A DNA stretch of 64,000 nucleotides from an uncultured Acidobacteriota bacterium (GTDB lineage: Bacteria > Acidobacteriota > Vicinamibacteria > Marinacidobacterales > SMYC01). The stretch spans positions 1 to 64,000 of the forward strand of contig CAMYKY010000004.1 of assembly GCA_947259165.1 (NCBI GenBank), in the 5' to 3' direction. Below are positions 24,282-32,639 of this stretch, one piece after another. The stretch's first letter is position 1. The number at the start of each line of letters is the position of its first letter. Under the pieces are notes generated by a model. It did not search any database. It was given only the letters and a program-made list of their open reading frames with translations, and was not told the DNA's origin. Position numbers and translations under genes: made by a program.

Positions 24282-26204
24282 TCACGCGCCAGAAAAAGTC
24301 TCGACGGAATCGAGTGCGGAGCGGACCTCGTCGGCCGTCGGCCGCGTCGATTCACCATTCGAGCGCACTGCACGCGAACCGTTTCCGTTCTGAAGAACGT
24401 GAAATCGAGAGGTAAGCTCGCGCATCAATCCCGCTTGGCGTGAAAGCTCCTCCGACGAGGCCGCAAGTTCCGACGAACTCTCGGCGTTTTGCTGAACCAT
24501 CCCGCGAATCTGTTCGATCGAGTCGACAACTTGTTCCGTACCGCTCGACTGTTGCTCGGTTGCAGCGCTAATCTCGTGGGTGAGCTCGCCCAGGCGCGAC
24601 GTCGCTTGTTCGATCTGCTGAGTCCCCGCGGATTGTTCGGCAGTCGCTTCGCCGATCTCCTGAGAGCAGCGCGAGACTTCGGTCACCGAACTACCGATAT
24701 TCTCGAGATTCGAACGGAGCTGCTCGGTACGCTCAATCCCTGTTGCAACGATGTTCGTCGACTTCTCCATATTCTCGACGGCTTTAGAGACCTGCGACTG
24801 AATACGCTGAACCAAATCGGAGATCTCGCCCGTCGATTTGGCGCTGCGCTCCGCGAGCTTGCGCACCTCTTCGGCCACCACGGCGAAGCCAAGACCGTGC
24901 TCACCCGCTCGAGCCGCTTCGATCGCGGCGTTGAGCGCTAAGAGGTTCGACTGCTCCGCAATCTCGTCGATGACACCCACAATCGTTCCAATGTCCTTGG
25001 CCATGCCACCCAGATCTCGGACAAAACCCGCGGAGGAGCGGATGACTTCCCGAATCTCCCCCATCCCGTGACTCGCGGCTTCCATCGCCGCGCCGCCTTC
25101 GTTGACCGCGGCGCTCGCACGCTTCGCGATCGACACCAGACGTTCCGCGGTACCCGCCACCGTCTGGACCGAGCGCAGCATGTTCTCGATCGAGGCCAGC
25201 GTCTGCGTCGTAGAAGCGGATTGCGACTGCGCATTGCGCGCAACATTTTGGATGTTTGCGTTCATCTCATGAAGTGTCGACGTGATGCCTTCTACCGCGC
25301 CCACCGTGGACTCGTTACCTCGAGCGGCGTTACCAGTGGCACGCGCGACCGAATCACTCCCGGTCGCGACTTCATCGGCGGACGCTTGAACGTGGACAAC
25401 GATCTCCCGGAGTCCGGCCGAGACGAGGTTGAACGCCTTCGAGATCTCGGCCAACTGATCCAGCATGAGGTTGAACGCCATTGCCATTCGCCCAATCTCA
25501 CCGCCAGCCGCAATATGGATTTTGCGGAAGTTGACTTGGATCTCTCGCGTCAGGTCACCGCTCGCCATAACCCTCGCCTCTTCGGCAAGCTGCTTCATAT
25601 CCTGGTTGGCGATATCCTCCGCGGTCTTGGTCAGGTCGAGAAGCGGGGCCGTCACCTGACGAGCGACGAAGAGGGTTGTCGCGAAGGAGAAAAAGCCGAC
25701 CACGAGGCTAAAGGCGAGCGCCGTCCACAAGCTCGCGCGATACTGGGCGGTGATTCTTTGCGTCGAGAGACCTAGCTGGATCGATCCAGTAATGCTTTCC
25801 CCGCGTCGCACCGGACCTACAATCTCTAGCGTGTCATCGCTCTTGGTTGCTTCGAAATCTGTGACGGTATCCGCGACACTCGGGTGCTCCTCGTCTTTGG
25901 GATAGCTCAGAAACTCCTGGCCGTCGGCATCGCGCACGACGATGTAGACCAGGTCCTCGTCCGCGCGAACCCAGTTGAAGACTTGGAGCACCGACTCCTC
26001 GTCCTCGAACTCCAGACCTGCAGCAACGCTGTGGGCGACCATCTGCGTGATGCTCCTCGCCTTGTTCTCGAGAGCTTCTTCACTCGCCGCGCGTTGACGG
26101 GACGGGAAGAAGAAAACGATGAAGGTGGCAAAGACCAACATCATGGCAGCAATGGGCAGGACGAACCGACTTCGAATCGACAGATTCGCAAACCAAGCGG
26201 TCAT
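24282..26204 (-). CDS. Methyl-accepting chemoreceptor
   Basis: This 640-residue receptor has TM1 at about residues 13-33, a small periplasmic sensor (34-158), TM2 at about 160-182, HAMP, and a long cytoplasmic signalling hairpin with the tip [21 protein letters not shown]. The sensor resembles single Cache/4HB-type domains fused to quinone-like membrane proteins; the ligand is unknown. GGAGGAAG lies 8 bases before ATG 26204. It is the first gene of the operon, 9 bp before cheW, and is preceded by a sigma-54-like promoter. Confidence 0.94.
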   Translation of the reverse strand: MTAWFANLSIRSRFVLPIAAMMLVFATFIVFFFPSRQRAASEEALENKARSITQMVAHSVAAGLEFEDEESVLQVFNWVRADEDLVYIVVRDADGQEFLSYPKDEEHPSVADTVTDFEATKSDDTLEIVGPVRRGESITGSIQLGLSTQRITAQYRASLWTALAFSLVVGFFSFATTLFVARQVTAPLLDLTKTAEDIANQDMKQLAEEARVMASGDLTREIQVNFRKIHIAAGGEIGRMAMAFNLMLDQLAEISKAFNLVSAGLREIVVHVQASADEVATGSDSVARATGNAARGNESTVGAVEGITSTLHEMNANIQNVARNAQSQSASTTQTLASIENMLRSVQTVAGTAERLVSIAKRASAAVNEGGAAMEAASHGMGEIREVIRSSAGFVRDLGGMAKDIGTIVGVIDEIAEQSNLLALNAAIEAARAGEHGLGFAVVAEEVRKLAERSAKSTGEISDLVQRIQSQVSKAVENMEKSTNIVATGIERTEQLRSNLENIGSSVTEVSRCSQEIGEATAEQSAGTQQIEQATSRLGELTHEISAATEQQSSGTEQVVDSIEQIRGMVQQNAESSSELAASSEELSRQAGLMRELTSRFHVLQNGNGSRAVRSNGESTRPTADEVRSALDSVETFSGA

Positions 26205-26290
26205 TAGAAACTTCCTCCACCCGGCCGTTCGCCGGTGGGCTCAACACACAGCAATACCAATTGTGAGAGATGGTTCTAGCGTGGGCTAAT

Positions 26291-26305
26291 GCAAAAGACG
26301 AGCCA
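26291..26305 (-). promoter_or_regulatory. Sigma-54 (-24/-12) promoter of the chemosensory operon
   Basis: The minus strand reads TGGCTCGTCTTTTGC, with GG and GC separated by 10 bases. Expected start of transcription is near 26279, leaving a 75-base leader before the MCP. The site matches that of the PAS kinase (1721-1735) except at one base. It is the only promoter-like sequence I see in this gap. Confidence 0.65.
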
Positions 26306-26450
26306 CTGTCGCGGGGGAAGAATTCCGTCTAATCTGTTGATTACAAGCAAGATGTAGCGTGAGACCCAACGAGGACAGCACTTCTTTTTGTAATGTATCT
26401 TGGTATCCCGTAGGGTTTTGCACCCGTAAGAAGCCGCTTTATCCCTATAC

Positions 26451-26474
26451 CCCTCTCCCGTAAACGGGAGAGGG
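26451..26474. terminator. Strong hairpin in the 399-bp gap
   Basis: CCCTCTCCCGT (26451-26461) pairs perfectly with ACGGGAGAGGG (26464-26474). It lies 130 bp past the stop of the YiiX-like gene and could end its transcript, though no T-run follows. A second inverted repeat, CCGCCTTCGC/GCGAAGGCGG, spans 26486-26540. The remaining gap has only the sigma-54 site. Confidence 0.45.
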
Positions 26475-26603
26475 TCCCGAGCGACCCGCCTTCGCTGTTA
26501 GAGCTTCGGCGAGGTCACGGCGTAGCCTTGGCGAAGGCGGAAGCGAGGGGGGTGAAGGTCGGATCGACGAGGAGGTAACATTCGATGCCTCGTCGCACTT
26601 CGA

Positions 26604-28412
26604 TTACCATTTGGGTCGGTTGTGAGTGGCGATGAAGGCTTCGACAGTCGCAGGAACCGCCCGGGCTTCATTGTCACGGCCTTCCAGGTAGTATACGAAG
26701 TCGAACCTAGCGTTGTCATCACCGTACTCGGTCGCAAAGTTTCGCGCGATCTCGTTGGGGGGCAACGTGAGGCGGCCCGCGACCGTAATCGGTTCCAGAC
26801 TCAGCCCAGGCGTGTCGGGTGAGGAGCGGTAGGCGCGCCAGATGACCTCGGTGCAAACCAGGCTTTGATCGGTCGCGAAATCGAAATCGAAATCGTAGGG
26901 GCGACCAAGAAACGAAAACGCTCGCACGATTGCCCGCGCCTTGATGACGTTGTCGACCCGAGGCCTAATCGCCGCCATGTGGTCGCCCGAAGATCCATGA
27001 ACCGTGTTTTGAAGGACCCCCTCGCTAACGGCCTCGATCACCGTCAGCGGGTCATTGCTCGCACTCGACGACTCTCGTTGTCGCCACGCCAACGGGTAGC
27101 TCTCCTGCAAATACTCCGTCAACGTCATATCACGACCCGACACCTCGCGGACCCACTCGAGAACCTTGGTATCGCGGTCGAGCGTCGACGCGATGGCCGC
27201 ACCATCGCCGATGTAAAGCATTGCGTGCGGCCAGAAACCCGGGAGCCCGAGGTTGGACAGATACCAGTTCTTTCGCCCCAACAAGATGTCTCCGGGTTGC
27301 AGGCGGCTCTCCATGTCCCGCGCTTGCTCGGACGCGATGAGATAGTGACCCGGCCGCACGAAGCGAACACTTCCCATCCACTCAGCCACTTCGCGCTGAA
27401 TCGGGAATGTCAGATGCTTGACTTCGCGTAGTACCGGCGCGAAGTCCCCCGCTGTCGCAAGCGCAACGGCTTCGTGGCGTTGTCGCTTCTCCGCAACGGC
27501 CAAATAGCGGTCGACTTCGAGCCAAAGCCAGTCGAAGCTCTCCGCCAAAGCGTCTACACGAGCGTGATGGACCGACTCGAGATAGGCGAGATAGCGGCGG
27601 CCGGCAGAAATCCTCGACAGATCGGTGAGGCCTGAAAGCTCTTCGCGAATCTGAGCTACGCTGTCGACGGTAATGCTGCGCTCTGGTCGAGCAAGATTGA
27701 GAAAGCGAACCACGTCTTCGTTGGCGGCGAGCAGTTCGATGATGCGCGTGGTGTTTTCGAAGAGGGAGAGCTCGGCCGCAAAGCTCAACAAAAAGCTTCT
27801 TACGTGGCGGAGGCGCTCCATCCGCGAGAGATCGAATCGATAGAAGTCTTCGTGGAACAATCGAATCCGATCGAGGGCGACCGCCGTGTCCAAGTAGCTC
27901 GCCCACGCGTCAAGAACGAGCGCTTCCTCCTCCGCGGTTAACGCCCGCCGTCCATCGCCGCGAAACAGATCCTGTTGCGACTCGAGCTTCGCGACGATCC
28001 CCCGAAGCCCTCGGTCGAGGTCACGGAAGTAGCGGGCATCAAGATCGTGAGTCCGGCGGAACTCGACGTCGGTCATCGACGTCAAAGGTGTCGGACGCGC
28101 GATGAGAAACACGGCGACCAGACTCACGAGTGACAGGCTCGCGAGGGTCAGAAACACCGCCGCCCGACGCCCTAGTTTTCGAGTCGTCGCCCCGGATCCG
28201 GCCCCGGTACGCTCCATTTGCGCCCCGACGGCAAACAGGGCGAAGCCGCACATCCACAGAAGAAGAATTCCGCCGACAACTGCAGGCGAAAAGCGCGTGC
28301 CCCAATCCGACGCCCAGTACCCGAGTACAACGCCGCCGCCGACCCCAAGCAAGACGTATCCCCCGCTGAGAAACCCTCGCCCCAAAGAAGCGCCGTTCGA
28401 CTGAGTGCTCAT
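26604..28412 (-). CDS. Membrane-anchored YiiX-like permuted papain-fold amidase
   Basis: This 602-residue protein starts at ATG 28412 (MSTQSNGASLG); a longer frame from 28595 runs into the upstream gene and looks non-coding. Four membrane helices occupy about residues 10-120. A helical region of unknown fold covers about 120-350. The C-terminal ~240 residues carry the YiiX/NlpC-P60 permuted pattern: GDILLGRKN, FWPHAMLYIGDG with His396, and QSLVCTEVIW with Cys520 as nucleophile. The substrate may be a lipid amide, peptidoglycan or protein. It follows the His-rich membrane protein on the same strand by about 100 bp, probably in one transcript. Confidence 0.75.
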   Translation of the reverse strand: MSTQSNGASLGRGFLSGGYVLLGVGGGVVLGYWASDWGTRFSPAVVGGILLLWMCGFALFAVGAQMERTGAGSGATTRKLGRRAAVFLTLASLSLVSLVAVFLIARPTPLTSMTDVEFRRTHDLDARYFRDLDRGLRGIVAKLESQQDLFRGDGRRALTAEEEALVLDAWASYLDTAVALDRIRLFHEDFYRFDLSRMERLRHVRSFLLSFAAELSLFENTTRIIELLAANEDVVRFLNLARPERSITVDSVAQIREELSGLTDLSRISAGRRYLAYLESVHHARVDALAESFDWLWLEVDRYLAVAEKRQRHEAVALATAGDFAPVLREVKHLTFPIQREVAEWMGSVRFVRPGHYLIASEQARDMESRLQPGDILLGRKNWYLSNLGLPGFWPHAMLYIGDGAAIASTLDRDTKVLEWVREVSGRDMTLTEYLQESYPLAWRQRESSSASNDPLTVIEAVSEGVLQNTVHGSSGDHMAAIRPRVDNVIKARAIVRAFSFLGRPYDFDFDFATDQSLVCTEVIWRAYRSSPDTPGLSLEPITVAGRLTLPPNEIARNFATEYGDDNARFDFVYYLEGRDNEARAVPATVEAFIATHNRPKW

Positions 28413-28513
28413 GACTGTAGTTGGTAAGCTTGGACCCAAATCAATCTTAAGGCCGACAAGAAGAGCCCGCAACCCCTCGGAAAAGATATCCTGGCGCGCC
28501 CCCACGAACCTCA

Positions 28514-29770
28514 TCAATAAATGTTCTCCTCGACAGACGGATCCCGTCGAACTCGCCAGATTTTTGAATCGAGGTAGTAGTGCTGCATCGCCCAACCCAG
28601 GAACAACGTGGCAGCAACGCGGGCACCCACCCCGGAGGACTCAGGCGATACCACACCGGCCAGCATCCCCACGCCCTGAAACACCCACGCATCCAACGCG
28701 TGCGCCAGCTCGCGTCTTGCGAGCTCCACCCAAGGGCCTTGGTAGCACACGAACGTAAACACGAGGCCGAGCCCCAGGTAGACAGGAACTGAATGGAATG
28801 CGACCCGCGCGTAGCGAAAGATCGTTTCACTCCCCCGAAAGTATTTGTTCCGCCCGTAGGACCAGACGAGCCGGTGATATTGGAGGTTGTGACCCACGGT
28901 CACAATGGGGACGACGAACAACGCCAAGAGAGGGTGAACAAAGACAGCGAAATGGAGCGCTACGATCGACAAAAGCAGCAGGAGCTTCGGGCCATTGCGG
29001 GGACGACCGTGTCGATATTGATGGGCTTGAAACCAGACGAACGCCAGTATCGTCGCCGGATAGGCGACCACCATGAGCGGGTGGGCAACCGCCGCGATCG
29101 AGTAGGTGCCCAAAACCGGCGTTTGTAAGCCGAGCGCGGGCATCCCTGTCTGCGCGTACCAGGGGGCGGTGGCGAAAACGAGCAACGGTAAATAGAGTGC
29201 GGCGTTAAAAAACCACGAATCGACTCGGTTCTCTAGAACATCATCCCAATCATTGTTCCGTCGTTTGTACAGCACCAGGAATCCCCAGTGTTGCCTCACA
29301 ACGTGGTAGTAGGCCCATAGACGAAAGAAAACGAAAAAAACAGAAGAGCCGAGCGCCATCGTGGTTGGCGCGAGTGGGACGACCATACCCAACAGGTAGG
29401 GGCCGAACACGGCGGCCGGGCCAAGCGCGAACAGAGCAATCGACGCGAGGAGCGTGCCCCGCCTCGACGCCCATTCGTCGGGGTCGAGCCACGTCCGGGC
29501 AAGCGTAGCCCATACGTGGGGTGCATCGATGAGAAACGCCCAACTCGCGACGACCACGAGCCCCAACGTAAGCCCCAGCGTGAACCCACCCAATTCGAGC
29601 TCGTAGAACGGATCGGACATTGGATTGTCGAGCCCGCGTCCGAAAAGGAGTACGAGGGCGATGTAGAGCCACCCGAATACGGCGGAGCCGATGTACCACG
29701 CCAGATCGGTACCACCGCCGTGGATCCAGTTCCAGCGCACTGCACCCCTGTTGCTTGGCCTGCGGTCCAT
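28514..29770 (-). CDS. Polytopic membrane protein with conserved-looking His motifs, unknown function
   Basis: This is a 418-residue protein with about ten membrane helices. ATG 29770 (MDRRPSNRG) is used rather than TTG 29800, which lacks a ribosome site. His-containing motifs lie at helix ends: LIDAPHVWATL, AYYHVVRQHWGF, WFQAHQYRHG, VGHNLQYHRLVW and MQHYYLDSKIWR. Such clusters recall membrane di-iron or Brp/Blh-type carotenoid oxygenases, but I cannot name a family. It is divergent from the CBS gene and upstream of the YiiX-like gene. Confidence 0.6.
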   Translation of the reverse strand: MDRRPSNRGAVRWNWIHGGGTDLAWYIGSAVFGWLYIALVLLFGRGLDNPMSDPFYELELGGFTLGLTLGLVVVASWAFLIDAPHVWATLARTWLDPDEWASRRGTLLASIALFALGPAAVFGPYLLGMVVPLAPTTMALGSSVFFVFFRLWAYYHVVRQHWGFLVLYKRRNNDWDDVLENRVDSWFFNAALYLPLLVFATAPWYAQTGMPALGLQTPVLGTYSIAAVAHPLMVVAYPATILAFVWFQAHQYRHGRPRNGPKLLLLLSIVALHFAVFVHPLLALFVVPIVTVGHNLQYHRLVWSYGRNKYFRGSETIFRYARVAFHSVPVYLGLGLVFTFVCYQGPWVELARRELAHALDAWVFQGVGMLAGVVSPESSGVGARVAATLFLGWAMQHYYLDSKIWRVRRDPSVEENIY

Positions 29771-29820
29771 CGAACCGTATACTAAGTCAAGTCCTGTCAA
29801 ATAAAGGAGAGGTCCTACCG

Positions 29821-30234
29821 ATGTATGTCGGAGAGTTCATGACTCGTGACCTGGTTAGCGTCCAAGAGGACACAAGTGTGAAGGAAGCGATGCTGCTCCT
29901 TCGCACCCATCGCATCCGCCACTTGCCCGTCGCGAATGGAAAGACACTCGTTGGGCTCGTCTCGGACCGAGATATTCGCAAAGCATCCCCCTCGCTCTTG
30001 TCCGGCATCGACAAGAACGACTACGAGCAAGTGCTCGAGGACACCCCCGTCGGCCGCATCATGACGCGAGAGCCATTTACCGTCACCGAAGCCACGTCGC
30101 TCGTGGATGCAATCTCCGTCCTCGTCGAGAAGAAGTTGGGAAGTCTTCCCGTTGTCGATGGCACTGAGATCATCGGAATCTTCACCGATATGGACGCACT
30201 CAAGATCCTGTTGAGCAAGCTAACCGCAGGCTAG
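29821..30234 (+). CDS. Tandem CBS-domain protein
   Basis: This 137-residue protein consists of two CBS domains (about 1-65 and 72-137), with MTRDLVSVQEDTSVKEAM and MTREPFTVTEATSLVDAI at the domain starts. AAAGGAGAGG lies 8 bases before ATG 29821, so the longer frame from 29620 is not used. CBS pairs bind adenosine nucleotides and act as energy sensors. It has no fused enzyme. Its TAG stop shares the palindrome CTAG (30231-30234) with the stop of the convergent symporter gene. Confidence 0.88.
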   Translation: MYVGEFMTRDLVSVQEDTSVKEAMLLLRTHRIRHLPVANGKTLVGLVSDRDIRKASPSLLSGIDKNDYEQVLEDTPVGRIMTREPFTVTEATSLVDAISVLVEKKLGSLPVVDGTEIIGIFTDMDALKILLSKLTAG

Positions 30235-31562
30235 GCGCTGAGCCTAATTCGGTCAGCTTCCTCGCTGAGATCTGGCGGGTGAAGCTGCCCTTCGGTTGCG
30301 GCGACCACGCAAGCAACCGTGGCGTCCCCGGTCACGTTCGTGACGGTTCTCATCATATCGAGAATGCGGTCGACCCCGAAGATGAGCGCGATCCCGGCGC
30401 TCGGCACATTGATGGCTTGTAGGATGATGACGAGCATGATGATGCCAGCGCCCGGGACTGCAGCGGTTCCGATCGACGCCAACACGGCCGTCAGCACGAT
30501 CGTGATCTGGCCCCAAATCCCGATATCCATTCCGAGCGCCTGAGCGATGAAAACAGCCGCGACCGCCTGATAAAGCGCGGTCCCGTCCATGTTCACGGTC
30601 GCGCCAAGCGGCAAAACGAACGACGAGACCTCCTCCGAAACTCCCAGCTTCTCCTCGCAACGCTCCATCGTCAAAGGCAGTGTGGCGCCGCTCGAGCTCG
30701 TCGAGAACGCAACGAGCTGAACTGGAGCGATACCCGCAATGAACGTTTTCAACTTCAGCGGTGTCAGCAGCTTGAGCATCAACGCATAGGTGAAGCTCAT
30801 GTGCGCGATCAGCCCCATGACGACGGCCAGACTGTAGAAACCAAGTGCGCCCAGTAGGCCTAGAACTTGGCCGAAATCGTCGCCTTGCACCAGTTCGGTG
30901 ATCGTTCGCGCGATCAACGCAAAGACTCCAATGGGCGCAATCAACATGATGAGATCGACGAGGCGGATAACGACCGCGGTCAGACCCTCGAACAGATCGA
31001 GCAGAGGCTTGCTGTTCTCCTTAGGCACCTGGATGAGCCCAATGCCGAATAGGATGGACACGAAAACAACCTGCAACATGTTGCGGTTGCTCGACGCCGA
31101 CGCGAAGAAGTTCGAAGGGACGATATCCTCGAACAGCTGCAGCGGCCCGCGCTCTTCCACTTCTTCGGCTCGTTGCTCGCCAACACTCGCCTCGTCGGCG
31201 AACTGGGATTGGAGTCGATCGCGCGCATCCGGAGGCAGCTGGTCACCGGGACGTGCGATGTTCACGATGAGGAGTCCAATCGTGACCGCGACGGCCGTGG
31301 TAGCGACGTAGATGAAGATTGTCTTCCCGCCGATGCGAGAAAGTTTACGAATGTCGCTGAGCGACGCGACGCCCGTAATCAAGGAGCCCAGGACGAGTGG
31401 TACTGCGATGAGCTGTAAGCCGCTGATAAAGATAGTACCGAAGGGCGCTATCCAGTCCGATGTGAATTGGCTCCACCCGTTCGCCGCGGCGACGATCCCG
31501 TAGAGGATTCCAAGAATGAGCCCGACGATGATTTGCCAGTGAAGTTTGCGATACCAAGGCAT
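30231..31562 (-). CDS. Sodium/proton-dicarboxylate or glutamate symporter (DAACS family)
   Basis: This 443-residue protein is a GltPh/DctA-like transporter with eight helices and two hairpins. Hairpin 1 carries STSSSGATLPLTM, TM7 carries GATVNMDGTALYQ, hairpin 2 GAAVPGAGIIML, and TM8 VDRILDMMRTVTNVTGD. The TM8 sequence with Asp and Asn fits acidic amino acid or C4-dicarboxylate uptake; the exact substrate is not determined. GGAGGGTGG precedes the ATG. It is a single-gene unit convergent with the CBS gene. Confidence 0.92.
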   Translation of the reverse strand: MPWYRKLHWQIIVGLILGILYGIVAAANGWSQFTSDWIAPFGTIFISGLQLIAVPLVLGSLITGVASLSDIRKLSRIGGKTIFIYVATTAVAVTIGLLIVNIARPGDQLPPDARDRLQSQFADEASVGEQRAEEVEERGPLQLFEDIVPSNFFASASSNRNMLQVVFVSILFGIGLIQVPKENSKPLLDLFEGLTAVVIRLVDLIMLIAPIGVFALIARTITELVQGDDFGQVLGLLGALGFYSLAVVMGLIAHMSFTYALMLKLLTPLKLKTFIAGIAPVQLVAFSTSSSGATLPLTMERCEEKLGVSEEVSSFVLPLGATVNMDGTALYQAVAAVFIAQALGMDIGIWGQITIVLTAVLASIGTAAVPGAGIIMLVIILQAINVPSAGIALIFGVDRILDMMRTVTNVTGDATVACVVAATEGQLHPPDLSEEADRIRLSA

Positions 31563-31731
31563 AGACTCGAGCCACCCTCCGGTTTGAAGACGAGCCGCCT
31601 ATCGTAGTCGGAAGCCGAAGCCGACGCAAATCGCGCGAATGCGCCTCGGACCACACGGTGACGCCACGAGTTTTGACCGTTCGGCCAGGCACGCCGCGCA
31701 AAAAGGGGGGACGCAACGTAAGGAGCGGGTA

Positions 31732-31752
31732 ACGCCGGGTGCGGCCCGGCGT
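31732..31752 (-). terminator. GC hairpin after the anchored protein gene
   Basis: ACGCCGGG (31732-31739) pairs with CCCGGCGT (31745-31752), loop of five bases. It lies 5-25 bp past the stop of the minus-strand gene at 31757. No T-run follows. Confidence 0.5.
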
Positions 31753-31756
31753 CGAG

Positions 31757-32452
31757 TCATTGGGGAACGGGTGAGCTTGCTTCGGTTTGATCCAGCGAGA
31801 TGATGCCCAGGGTCGCCGCGGCCGCCGCGCTGCCCGCGAGAAGCAGTAGCAATCCATTGGGAAAACCATCTGGGTTTCCCGTCAGCAACGCGAGACAGCC
31901 ACTCAACGCAGACTGACATCGCTCAGGCACAAACGGTGGCACGGCCGGATCGCGACGCATTCCTTCGGAAACCATCCAGGCGACTTTCGTCTCCGGGTCC
32001 ACGACGAAACACAGTTCCGCAATGTAGCTGAGCTCGACATTCAGGTCGAGGATCTGACGGACGGGATAGTCGATGCCTTCGTGGGCAATCGTGAAACGAT
32101 AGGCCCCGACCGGTGTTTCTCGGATCATGTACTCGCCATCCGGGTCGCTGAACTCGCTGTCAAACCCGACGTTGGTGGATATTTGCCTAGCGGCAACGAC
32201 AGCATCCGGGAGGCGATTCAGGAACTCGTCGGGGTCGAGTAGCTCCGGCTCGGCGTCAGAATCTTCCTCTCGCGTCTCGAGGTGCCTGCGGTATTCCTCG
32301 TACTTCGCCGGATCGACTTCGTAGACACGGCCTACGATCACGCCGAGAACATCCCGAGGCTGGCCGAAAACCGCCATTGGAGCCAGTAGCGTCAGGGCGA
32401 CGAAGCTCGCGAGGCGTGATGATCTTCGCCTGTTCCCGTACCTCTCACTCAT
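31757..32452 (-). CDS. Exported protein with C-terminal membrane anchor, unknown function
   Basis: This 231-residue protein starts at ATG 32452 (MSERYGNRR), preceded by GGGAGAG, with a signal peptide ending near VFGQP. The middle part has an Ig-like or carboxypeptidase-regulatory-like pattern (SDPDGEYMIRETPVGAYRFTI), and a charged helix precedes it. The last ~30 residues form a hydrophobic helix (GLLLLLAGSAAAAATLGII) that would anchor the tail. Two Cys pairs may form disulphides. A good sigma-70 promoter stands 130 bp upstream (32583-32610). No function can be assigned. Confidence 0.6.
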   Translation of the reverse strand: MSERYGNRRRSSRLASFVALTLLAPMAVFGQPRDVLGVIVGRVYEVDPAKYEEYRRHLETREEDSDAEPELLDPDEFLNRLPDAVVAARQISTNVGFDSEFSDPDGEYMIRETPVGAYRFTIAHEGIDYPVRQILDLNVELSYIAELCFVVDPETKVAWMVSEGMRRDPAVPPFVPERCQSALSGCLALLTGNPDGFPNGLLLLLAGSAAAAATLGIISLDQTEASSPVPQ

Positions 32453-32582
32453 CGTGGTCAATCTCTCCCAGTTCGCGAGCATCCCGTTGACTTGCGAAAA
32501 ACGGGAGGAGCGCCCAAAGACGACGCACACTCGCGCCGCGTCGCAGGGTAGTACCCAGAGTGCAATTATTTCTGTAATTACT

Positions 32583-32610
32583 AGTTTACCGACTCCGATC
32601 TCGTTGTCAA
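32583..32610 (-). promoter_or_regulatory. Sigma-70-like promoter
   Basis: On the minus strand TTGACA (32610-32605) is separated by 16 bases from TAAACT (32588-32583), close to the consensus. Transcription would start near 32576 and run into the gene at 32452 with a leader of about 125 bases. Confidence 0.5.
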
Positions 32611-32639
32611 GAAGCGACGAGACCCGGCCCATGAGCCAC

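Noticed and set aside
26205..26603. Possible small RNA in the 399-bp gap
   Set aside because: Hairpins are present but no promoter on the right strand or T-run was seen; annotated only as a hairpin.
28413..28595. N-terminal extension of the YiiX-like protein
   Set aside because: It overlaps the end of the upstream membrane gene and shows no signal or homology-like pattern; ATG 28412 leads directly into the first membrane helix.
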